Below, in pieces: positions 18,008-24,795 of a stretch of 64,000 bases of DNA. The notes under the pieces were generated by a model. That model saw only the letters and a program-made list of their open reading frames with translations, was not told where the DNA came from and ran no database searches. Within the stretch, counting starts at the first letter, position 1. Every line of letters starts with the position of its first letter. This DNA is from JAISGQ01 sp045536305 (GTDB lineage: Bacteria; Bacillota; Clostridia; Oscillospirales; Acutalibacteraceae). A program made the translations under genes and the position numbers. The DNA lies in NCBI GenBank assembly GCA_045536305.1, contig JAZSNH010000089.1:36375-100374 (forward strand). Reading direction: 5' to 3'.

Positions 18008-18838
18008 TTGATTTATCTGAAAAAAAGAATCATAATTACTTGCGATATCGATGGCACATTGATAACGAATAAATTAAGGCTTCCTCGGAGAAATAAACGG
18101 GCGGCAGGTAAATTTGCCGAATTAGGCGGAGAATTGGTGATTGCATCAGGTCGTTCACCGTTGTCTGTTCGTAAATTTACAGAAATGATTGCATGCTCGG
18201 ATAAATGCATTGTCTATAACGGAGCAGGAGTTTATGATTTTTCAAATAATCGGTTTGTTTGGACTTCTGAGCTGAATAGGGACGAGCTCATGCCTCTTAT
18301 TATGAATATTCTTGATAAGTTTACCGATGTCGGTGTTGAAATCTGGTGTGATGACGGTGTAATTTATCAGCTGAGAGACGGGTTTGACAATTCTGCGCGT
18401 GAAATGCTTGAAGGCTTAAGATTTACGAATGTTGATATAAATACATTTGCTGTCCCCGATAAATTTTTTAAAATTCTTATTTCAGGTCAGGCGGAGGATA
18501 TTTCACGTGTATTAAATTTTTGCACGGAGAATCAACCCGACAGCGTGGTATCTGTTTGTTCTTGTCCGATTTACTGTGAAATTCTGAATAAGGACGCCAA
18601 TAAAATGTCTGCGATCAAGGCCCTTATTGCTCTCGATGACAGAGAAGCGATGAGTATAGCAATAGGCGATTATTATAATGACATGGAAATGATTAAGGGT
18701 GCTGATTTTTCCGCTGCGCCCAAAAATGCTGCCGATGAAATCAAGCAAGAGGCAGATATGATAGTTTGCGACTGCCGCAGAGGAGCTGTGGCAGAGCTGA
18801 TAAATTATGTTATTAAACACTTTATGGAGGTTTCATAA
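18008..18838 (+). CDS. Cof-type HAD-IIB sugar-phosphate phosphatase
   Basis: A 276-residue HAD phosphatase of the Cof/YidA class. The nucleophile motif CDIDGTLI is near residue 12, motif II is VIASGRS and the C-terminal motif is AIGDYYNDMEMI. These enzymes hydrolyse sugar phosphates and related metabolites; substrate is not known here. The start is TTG at 18008 with only a weak GGGG upstream, so the exact start is uncertain. The stop overlaps the transketolase start by one base (TAATG), suggesting a link to pentose-phosphate metabolism. Confidence 0.85.
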   Translation: MIYLKKRIIITCDIDGTLITNKLRLPRRNKRAAGKFAELGGELVIASGRSPLSVRKFTEMIACSDKCIVYNGAGVYDFSNNRFVWTSELNRDELMPLIMNILDKFTDVGVEIWCDDGVIYQLRDGFDNSAREMLEGLRFTNVDINTFAVPDKFFKILISGQAEDISRVLNFCTENQPDSVVSVCSCPIYCEILNKDANKMSAIKALIALDDREAMSIAIGDYYNDMEMIKGADFSAAPKNAADEIKQEADMIVCDCRRGAVAELINYVIKHFMEVS

Positions 18839-19677
18839 TGGATGCTGCAAAAAAGAAAAGCCTTCAGATAACAGCTAATAAGGTTCGCCAGCTTGTTATC
18901 GAAGGTACCTACAATGCAAAGTGCGGTCACCCCGGTGGTTCTTTGTCAATGACCGATATGCTCACTTATCTTTATTTTGATAAGATGAATGTCAATCCCG
19001 ATGCCCCGGAAATGGACAGCCGCGATCGTTTTGTTCTCTCGAAGGGACATTGTGCTCCGGCACTTTACGGTGCGCTTGCTCTTAGAGGATTCTTTCCCAC
19101 AGATGCGATTAAGACACTTCGTAAATACGGAAGTTTTCTTCAGGGTCATCCTGATATGAAAAAAATTCCCGGTGTTGATATGAGCAGCGGTTCTTTAGGT
19201 CAGGGTATTTCCTGTGCTGTTGGTATGGCTCTTTCAATGAAGCTGCATGGCAAAACAAACAGAGTATACACAATACTCGGAGACGGAGAGATAGAAGAAG
19301 GTCAGGTGTGGGAAGCTGCAATGTTTGCTTCTCACAAGAAGCTTGATAATCTTACTGTTATTGTTGATAACAACAATCTTCAGATCGACGGTTCTGTGGA
19401 AGAGGTAAACTCTCCGTACCCGATCGTTGAGAAGTTCGTGGCATTCGGATTTACCACAATCGAGATAGACGGTCATGATTTTGATGCTATCGAAAAGGCA
19501 ATTGATACCGATAATGAAGGTAAGCCTTTGGCAATTATTATGAAGACAATAAAAGGCAAAGGCGTTTCTTATATGGAGAATGTTGCTGACTGGCACGGTA
19601 AGGCACCCAATGAAGAGGAATATATGCGTGCAATGGAAGAGCTTAAGGCTGAATGCGCGAGACTGGAGGCAGAATAA
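18838..19677 (+). CDS. Transketolase, N-terminal (TPP-binding) subunit
   Basis: First half of a split transketolase, which moves two-carbon units between pentose phosphates and glycolytic sugars. Residues 25-35 (CGHPGG) and the TPP/Mg motif GDGEIEEGQVWEAAMFASHKK region (about 143-155), ending in NNNLQ, are diagnostic. The length of 279 residues equals the N half of full transketolases. It is coupled to the C-terminal half by a one-base overlap. A split gene pair like this is common in Clostridia. Confidence 0.94.
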   Translation: MDAAKKKSLQITANKVRQLVIEGTYNAKCGHPGGSLSMTDMLTYLYFDKMNVNPDAPEMDSRDRFVLSKGHCAPALYGALALRGFFPTDAIKTLRKYGSFLQGHPDMKKIPGVDMSSGSLGQGISCAVGMALSMKLHGKTNRVYTILGDGEIEEGQVWEAAMFASHKKLDNLTVIVDNNNLQIDGSVEEVNSPYPIVEKFVAFGFTTIEIDGHDFDAIEKAIDTDNEGKPLAIIMKTIKGKGVSYMENVADWHGKAPNEEEYMRAMEELKAECARLEAE

Positions 19678-20624
19678 TGGCTGACGTGAAAAAGAAGGCA
19701 ACAAGAGACAGTTATGGCGAAGCTCTTGTAGAATTGGCAAAGGAAATCCCAAATCTTTATGTTCTTGATGCTGACCTTGCGGCGGCAACTAAGACCGGAA
19801 TATTTAAGAAAGCATATCCGGACCGTCATTTTGACTGCGGTATTGCAGAGGGCAATATGATGAGCATTGCGGCAGGTATGGCTGCTGCCGGAGATATTGT
19901 TTTTGCAAGCTCCTTTGCTATGTTTGCGGCAGGCAGAGCTTATGAGCAGGTAAGAAACTCCATAGGCTATCCTCAGCTGAATGTTAAGATCGGTGCAACT
20001 CATGCAGGTATTTCGGTCGGCGAAGACGGAGCAACTCATCAGTGCTGCGAGGATATTGCTCTTATGAGAACGATCCCCGGAATGACTATTATTGTTCCTG
20101 CCGATGATGTAGAGGCAAAGCAGGCAGTGCGTGCCGCAGCAAAACACAACGGTCCTGTTTATCTCAGATTCGGAAGACTTGCTGTGCCCGAATTTTTTGA
20201 TGAAACCTATAAGTTTGAAATAGGTAAGGGTGCTGTCCTTAGAGATGGTACTGATGTTACTGTTATTGCAAACGGTCTTATGGTTGCACCTGCAGTTGAA
20301 GCAGCAGACATGCTGAAGGAAGAGGGAATAAGTGTTCGTGTGGTTAACATGCCCACGGTAAAGCCTCTTGACGGTGAGCTTGTAAAGAAATGTGCAGAGG
20401 AAACCGGTGCTATAGTTACTGCCGAAGAGCATAGTGTAGTTGGCGGCCTTGGCGGTGCGGTCAGCGAATATCTTGCAGAAAACTATCCTGTACCTGTTAT
20501 TAAGCTTGGCGTAAATGACAGATTCGGCATCAGCGGTCCTGCACTCCAGCTTCTTGATATTTTCGAATTGAATGCCAAGGGTGTTATCAAAAAGGTAAAA
20601 ACCGCTCTTTCTCTGAAAAAATAA
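19677..20624 (+). CDS. Transketolase, C-terminal (Pyr and C domains) subunit
   Basis: Second half of the split transketolase. It carries the pyrimidine-binding domain with the conserved glutamate in FDCGIAEGNMMSIAAGMA and the C-terminal domain of unknown catalytic role. ATG 19677 overlaps the previous stop (TAATG), with GGAGG 7 bases upstream; an in-frame ATG at 19653 inside the first gene is not needed. The length of 315 residues is normal. Its transcription terminator, 3 bases downstream, is split by an insertion sequence. Confidence 0.94.
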   Translation: MADVKKKATRDSYGEALVELAKEIPNLYVLDADLAAATKTGIFKKAYPDRHFDCGIAEGNMMSIAAGMAAAGDIVFASSFAMFAAGRAYEQVRNSIGYPQLNVKIGATHAGISVGEDGATHQCCEDIALMRTIPGMTIIVPADDVEAKQAVRAAAKHNGPVYLRFGRLAVPEFFDETYKFEIGKGAVLRDGTDVTVIANGLMVAPAVEAADMLKEEGISVRVVNMPTVKPLDGELVKKCAEETGAIVTAEEHSVVGGLGGAVSEYLAENYPVPVIKLGVNDRFGISGPALQLLDIFELNAKGVIKKVKTALSLKK

Positions 20625-20686
20625 CCTTAACATAAAAGCACACCGACAGCACAATGGACAGTACCCTGAAAAACGGACAATGAAAT

Positions 20687-20733
20687 AAAACACCTCTTGA
20701 TGTAGAATAAGAAATACATCAGGAGGTGTTTTT
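20687..20733 (+). promoter_or_regulatory. Hairpin that hides the transposase ribosome-binding site
   Basis: AAAACACCTC + T + TGATGTA (20687-20704) pairs with TACATCA + G + GAGGTGTTTT (20715-20732), an 18-bp stem with one U-G pair and a ten-base loop. The AGGAGGTG ribosome-binding site of orfA (20721-20728) is buried in the stem, and the stem ends in a T run, so it also looks like an intrinsic terminator. In RNA entering from outside the element it should block both transcription and translation of the transposase. Confidence 0.7.
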
Positions 20734-20735
20734 GC

Positions 20736-21038
20736 ATGGCAAGACAATATACGAAAATGGAAGAGTTAAGTGAAGCAGTATTTGCCCGAAAGGCAGCAGG
20801 AGAAACAAACAGAGAAATAGCCAAAAGCTATGGATTGGCCAAAGAGCAGATAAAAGGATTGGTCAGCAGACAAAACAGAAAAGCAAGAAAATTCGCCTTG
20901 GGATATATCCCAAGGAAGAAAGGGCGTCCCCGAAAAGCAGCTGCAACAGAAGAAGCAAGGATGAAAAATGAACTTGCCGAATTAAGAATGGCAGTTGAGG
21001 TGCTCCGAAATTTTCAGTTAGAAATTGGAGGGAGGTGA
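20736..21038 (+). CDS. IS3-family transposase OrfA (helix-turn-helix)
   Basis: A 100-residue basic protein with an N-terminal helix-turn-helix of the IS3 OrfA type (TNREIAKSYGLAKEQIKGLVSR region) that binds the element ends, and a C-terminal leucine-zipper-like helix (NELAELRMAVEVLRNFQLE). ATG 20736 follows AGGAGGTG. Near the 3' end it carries the slippery heptamer A AAT TTT in frame, so part of the translation may shift -1 into orfB. Alone, OrfA of this family acts as a regulator. Confidence 0.9.
   Translation: MARQYTKMEELSEAVFARKAAGETNREIAKSYGLAKEQIKGLVSRQNRKARKFALGYIPRKKGRPRKAAATEEARMKNELAELRMAVEVLRNFQLEIGGR
21008..21014 (+). other. Candidate -1 ribosomal frameshift heptamer
   Basis: The sequence A AAT TTT fits X XXY YYZ in the orfA frame (codons AAT TTT). 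After slipping, reading continues in the orfB frame through TCA GTT AGA AAT TGG without a stop, giving an OrfAB fusion. No strong downstream pseudoknot was seen. Confidence 0.5.
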
Positions 21039-21886
21039 AGCTTAAATATCGTGTTATAGAGCGATTAAAAGGCAAATACAGAATAACTACATTATGCCGT
21101 ATTTTGGAAGTGTCGCGCAGCGGATACTACAGCTGGAGAAAACGACAGAACAAACCCTCAAAAGACCAATGGCTCGTTGACCTGATTGTGGAATGCCAGA
21201 AGCACAGCAAACAGACATACGGCTACCGCAGAGTTCAGAAATGGCTTCGCAAAAAGAAAAACAAGCACGTAAATCTGAAGGCAATTATCCGTATCATGCG
21301 AAAGCTGAATCTTCTCTCATGCGTTCGTCAACGCAGACCATACACTCGTTACAAGCAAGCTGTATACAAATATCCCAATCTTTTGAAACGCAAATTCGAA
21401 CAAGGTTCGCCGAATCAATTCTGGGCTACAGATATTACATATATCCATACCCCTAAAGGATTTCTTTACATTTGTGCGGTAATTGACCTTTGCGGAAAAA
21501 TGGTCATCTCTTACCGAATCGGAAATGATATGACTGCATCTTTGGTTACCGATACAATCAGAGATGCTCTGCAAAAGGAAAAGGTCACTGATGGACTCGC
21601 ACTCCACAGTGACCAAGGGTCTCAATATACCTCACAAGTTTATTTTGACCTGAGTAAAGAATACCACTTTTCTCCTTCAATGTCCAGTCCCGGTTGTCCT
21701 TATGACAATTCTTCCATGGAAAACTTTTTTGGAACCCTGAAGTCTGAGTGCCTTAACCGGGTTGATATCACTTCTCAGTCTGTTCTCGAACAACTTGTTT
21801 CTGAGTATGTCTATTTTTACAATTATGAACGCATTTCTTTGAAAAACGGCCTTACTCCCTTTGAAATCAGGAGCAAGACCGCGTAA
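21035..21886 (+). CDS. IS3-family transposase OrfB (DDE integrase core)
   Basis: A 283-residue catalytic part of the transposase. An N-terminal HTH_21-like region (YGYRRVQKWLR) precedes the integrase core, in which the DDE triad is seen at WATDITY, HSDQGSQYTS and NSSMENFFGTLKSE. A GTG at 21035 overlaps the orfA stop (GTGA) with GGAGGG just upstream, so it can be made separately or as a frameshift fusion. The sequence is complete up to the right end of the element. Confidence 0.93.
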   Translation: MKLKYRVIERLKGKYRITTLCRILEVSRSGYYSWRKRQNKPSKDQWLVDLIVECQKHSKQTYGYRRVQKWLRKKKNKHVNLKAIIRIMRKLNLLSCVRQRRPYTRYKQAVYKYPNLLKRKFEQGSPNQFWATDITYIHTPKGFLYICAVIDLCGKMVISYRIGNDMTASLVTDTIRDALQKEKVTDGLALHSDQGSQYTSQVYFDLSKEYHFSPSMSSPGCPYDNSSMENFFGTLKSECLNRVDITSQSVLEQLVSEYVYFYNYERISLKNGLTPFEIRSKTA

Positions 21887-22019
21887 TCTTACGTTATTCT
21901 ACGTCTGGGTGATTTTTTATTTGTCTTTTCCTCGGGGAACAGTCCACAAGGCTGTCGGTGTGCTTTTATGTTAAAAAACATCACTTGATATTATTGACAA
22001 AAATTTGTTCGATTAAGTA

Positions 22020-22048
22020 TTCCATTATTAAATGTTTTGTGATATACT
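22020..22048 (+). promoter_or_regulatory. Candidate promoter of radC-uvrBA (extended -10)
   Basis: TATACT (22043-22048) is preceded by TGA, forming an extended -10 element, with a weak TTCCAT (22020-22025) 17 bases upstream. It lies 38 bases before the radC start and just outside the IS element. No LexA-type operator was recognised. Confidence 0.4.
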
Positions 22049-22086
22049 TACACTACAATTATTTTTCCGATCAAGGAGAAGTGTTT

Positions 22087-22776
22087 ATGGCAGATAATAA
22101 GCACGAGGGTCATAGAGAACGATTAAAAAACAGATTCGAAAAAGATGGACTTAGCAAGTTTGAACCGCACAATGCCTTGGAGCTTGCGCTTTTCTATGCT
22201 GTACCTCGTAAAGATACAAATGAATTGGCTCATGATCTGATAAAACACTTTGGTTCTTTTTCTGAGGTTCTTGATGCGCCGATTCATGAGTTGGAGAAGG
22301 TAAAAGGTATAGGGCATAATACAGCGGTATTTATTTCTCTTATGAGAGAACTGCAGCGATATTATCAGATCCAAAAAACGACGGCAAATAAAATTGTTGG
22401 TCATGATGAAATAGTAAATTATGTTTTTAATACTCTTTCTCAGCTTACCGAGGAGCATGTCATGCTGCTTTGTGTGGATAATAAAATGAACATGATCAGT
22501 GCAGATATTCTTTGCGAAGGTTCTGTAAACAGCGCGGCATTAAGCACTCGTGCAGTTGTAAACTGTGCTTTGAAGCACAATGCGGTTGCTGTTATTCTTG
22601 CTCACAATCATCCGCGAGGTTATGCGTTGCCCTCAAGGGAAGACCTTCAGACTACAAAAACGATTAAAGATGCACTTGCAACGATTTCCGTTGCTCTTAT
22701 TGATCATATAATCTGTTCGCCTTCGGATAAGGTGTCATTGGCCTCAAGCGAACAGCTCGAATATCTTTTCAGATAA
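22087..22776 (+). CDS. radC: RadC-family JAMM-domain protein
   Basis: RadC proteins carry a helix-hairpin-helix DNA-binding segment (residues 60-80, VKGIGHNTAVFIS) and a JAB/JAMM metalloprotease-like domain. The zinc motif HNHPRG followed by D is seen near residue 180. The biochemical role of RadC is unsettled despite the old DNA-repair name. ATG 22087 with AGGAG 8 bases upstream is the real start; the frame is open further upstream into the IS flank, but that part is not coding. It precedes uvrB by 21 bases. Confidence 0.9.
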   Translation: MADNKHEGHRERLKNRFEKDGLSKFEPHNALELALFYAVPRKDTNELAHDLIKHFGSFSEVLDAPIHELEKVKGIGHNTAVFISLMRELQRYYQIQKTTANKIVGHDEIVNYVFNTLSQLTEEHVMLLCVDNKMNMISADILCEGSVNSAALSTRAVVNCALKHNAVAVILAHNHPRGYALPSREDLQTTKTIKDALATISVALIDHIICSPSDKVSLASSEQLEYLFR

Positions 22777-22797
22777 TTAGTAAAGAGGTGTTTTGTA

Positions 22798-24780
22798 ATG
22801 GCTGATTTTAAACTGCATTCAAAATATAAACCTACAGGAGATCAGCCGCAGGCAATAGAACGTTTGGTTGATGGACTGAAAAAGGGATATCACGACCAGG
22901 CACTGCTCGGTGTAACGGGTTCGGGAAAAACCTTTACCATGGCGAATGTTATAGAAAAGATAAATAAACCGACACTTGTATTGGCGCACAACAAGGTTCT
23001 TGCCGCACAGCTTTGCAATGAATTTCGAGAGTTTTTTCCGGAAAATGCGGTTGAGTTTTTTGTGTCGTATTATGATTATTATCAGCCTGAATCATACGTT
23101 CCGACGACCGACACATATATCGAAAAGGACAGCAGTATTAACGATGAAATAGATAAGCTGAGACACTCCGCGACTTCTGCACTTTCCGAACGCAGAGATG
23201 TAATTATAGTTGCAAGTGTTTCATGCATATATACCCTCGGAGACCCTATCGATTATCGTAATATGATTTTGTCCTTGCGAGTGGGAATGGAAAAAAGCAG
23301 GGACGAAGTGCTTCGGAAGCTTACAGAGATTCAGTATGAGCGAGGCGATATTGACTTTTCCCGTAATAAATTCAGAGTGCGCGGAGATGTGGTTGAAATA
23401 TATCCGTCTTATTCAACTGATACTGCAATCAGGATTGACTTTTGGGGAGATGAAATAGAACGCATTTGTGAAATAAATGTAGTTACGGGAGAAATAAAGG
23501 GCTTGCGGTCTCATATAGCTGTTTATCCTGCATCACACTATATAGTGCCTAGAGAAAAGATGGTTCATGCTATCTCGGAAATAGAACAGGAGATGTATGA
23601 CAGAGTAGCATGGTTTAAGGAAAATGAAATGCTGGTTGAGGCACAAAGGATCCAGCAGAGAACAACATACGATATGGAAATGCTTAATGAAATAGGCTTC
23701 TGTTCGGGAATAGAAAATTATTCACGAGTCTTATCGGGCAGAGAACCCGGCAGTCAGCCGTTTACGCTGCTTGACTATTTTCCCGACGATTTTCTTATGT
23801 TTGTCGATGAATCACATGTTACAATCCCGCAGGTGCGTGCAATGCTCAACGGTGACAGAGCGCGAAAGAAAAACCTTATTGATTACGGATTCAGACTTCC
23901 GTCTGCCTATGACAACAGACCGCTCGGCTTCGATGAGTTTTACGATCATATAAATCAGGTTATATACGTAAGTGCGACCCCTGCCGAATTTGAAAGAAGC
24001 AAGAGTGAGCAGGTCGTTGAGCAGGTCATCAGACCGACAGGTCTGCTTGATCCCGAGGTTACAGTAAAACCTACGCAGGGACAGATCGATGATCTGATCT
24101 CGGAGATAAATGTGCGTGCCGATAAAAAGCAACGCACACTTGTAACAACGCTGACGAAGAAAATGGCGGAAGATCTTACCGCTTATATGGAAAGCCTTGG
24201 AATAAAGGTGCGTTATTTACACCATGATATCGATACGGTTGAGCGCATGGAAATAATTCGTGATCTGCGGCTCGGTGAATTTGATGTTCTTGTCGGAATC
24301 AATCTTTTGAGAGAGGGTCTTGATATTCCCGAGGTATCGCTTGTGGCTATACTTGACGCAGATAAGGAAGGCTTCCTCAGAAGCTCGACCTCACTTGTTC
24401 AGACTATCGGAAGAGCAGCAAGAAACAGTGAGGGACATGTAATAATGTATGCCGACAGCGTAACGCCGTCAATGGAATATGCCTTGACTGAAACAGCCAG
24501 ACGACGTGCTGTTCAAATGGAATACAACAAAAAACACGGCATCGAACCTAAAACAATAGAAAAAAAGGTAGCGGATATAATTGAAATATCTATGCACGGT
24601 TATGATGACTCTGCTGATAAAAAAACAAAAAAGCGCATGACAAAATCGGAGCGTGATCAGCTTGTGAAGGAGCTTACAAAGCAAATGAAGCAGGCGGCCA
24701 AGCTTCTTGATTTTGAGCTTGCGGCACAGCTGAGAGACCAGATCAAGGTTCTCGAAAAGCAGACCACACCTAAACTTTGA
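22798..24780 (+). CDS. uvrB: UvrABC excinuclease subunit B
   Basis: UvrB verifies DNA damage, delivered by UvrA, and loads UvrC. The Walker A motif GVTGSGKTFTMANV is at residues 40-53, the beta-hairpin region YYDYYQPE is present, and helicase motifs include DESHVT, QTIGRAARN and the C-terminal UvrC-binding domain in the last 40 residues. The length of 660 residues is normal. It is followed by uvrA after 15 bases, the standard uvrBA operon. Confidence 0.98.
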   Translation: MADFKLHSKYKPTGDQPQAIERLVDGLKKGYHDQALLGVTGSGKTFTMANVIEKINKPTLVLAHNKVLAAQLCNEFREFFPENAVEFFVSYYDYYQPESYVPTTDTYIEKDSSINDEIDKLRHSATSALSERRDVIIVASVSCIYTLGDPIDYRNMILSLRVGMEKSRDEVLRKLTEIQYERGDIDFSRNKFRVRGDVVEIYPSYSTDTAIRIDFWGDEIERICEINVVTGEIKGLRSHIAVYPASHYIVPREKMVHAISEIEQEMYDRVAWFKENEMLVEAQRIQQRTTYDMEMLNEIGFCSGIENYSRVLSGREPGSQPFTLLDYFPDDFLMFVDESHVTIPQVRAMLNGDRARKKNLIDYGFRLPSAYDNRPLGFDEFYDHINQVIYVSATPAEFERSKSEQVVEQVIRPTGLLDPEVTVKPTQGQIDDLISEINVRADKKQRTLVTTLTKKMAEDLTAYMESLGIKVRYLHHDIDTVERMEIIRDLRLGEFDVLVGINLLREGLDIPEVSLVAILDADKEGFLRSSTSLVQTIGRAARNSEGHVIMYADSVTPSMEYALTETARRRAVQMEYNKKHGIEPKTIEKKVADIIEISMHGYDDSADKKTKKRMTKSERDQLVKELTKQMKQAAKLLDFELAAQLRDQIKVLEKQTTPKL

Positions 24781-24795
24781 TTCGGAGGAAATTCA

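Larger units (their letters stand above)
20655..21946 (+). mobile_element. IS3-family (IS150-like) insertion sequence, apparently intact
   Basis: A 1292-bp element bounded by imperfect inverted repeats: the left end 20655-20680 and the right end 21921-21946 match at 19 of 26 positions, both starting TGGAC. It is flanked by a 3-bp direct repeat, CAA (20652-20654 and 21947-21949), the duplication length of the IS150 group. It holds two overlapping reading frames, a helix-turn-helix orfA and a DDE orfB in the -1 frame. No stop or frameshift damage is seen, so it may be active. It lies in the loop of the transketolase terminator. Confidence 0.92.
20627..21974 (+). terminator. Transketolase terminator hairpin split by an IS element
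   Basis: The left arm at 20627-20650 and the right arm at 21951-21974 are perfect 24-base inverted complements, with an AAAAGC...GCTTTT frame and a T run in the right arm. Removing the element 20655-21946 and one copy of the CAA duplication restores a 24-bp hairpin with a five-base loop (ACAAG), placed 2 bases after the transketolase stop. This is what an intrinsic terminator looks like. As it stands, the arms are 1.3 kb apart and cannot form the terminator during normal transcription. Confidence 0.85.

Noticed and set aside
19569..20747. Long minus-strand open frame of 392 codons opposite transketolase
   Set aside because: Codon bias of the transketolase genes leaves the opposite strand open; the translation is rich in Cys, Ser and His and has no domain features or ribosome-binding site.
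20627..21974. The 24-base perfect inverted repeats as the true ends of the transposon
   Set aside because: Inside them are proper IS3 ends (TGGAC..., 19 of 26 matching) with a 3-bp direct repeat CAA directly outside, and the outer arms rebuild a terminator behind transketolase. They are the target, not the element.
21958..22086. Longer RadC N terminus reaching into the IS flank
   Set aside because: The extra residues come from the terminator arm and promoter; AGGAG and ATG 22087 give a family-like start.
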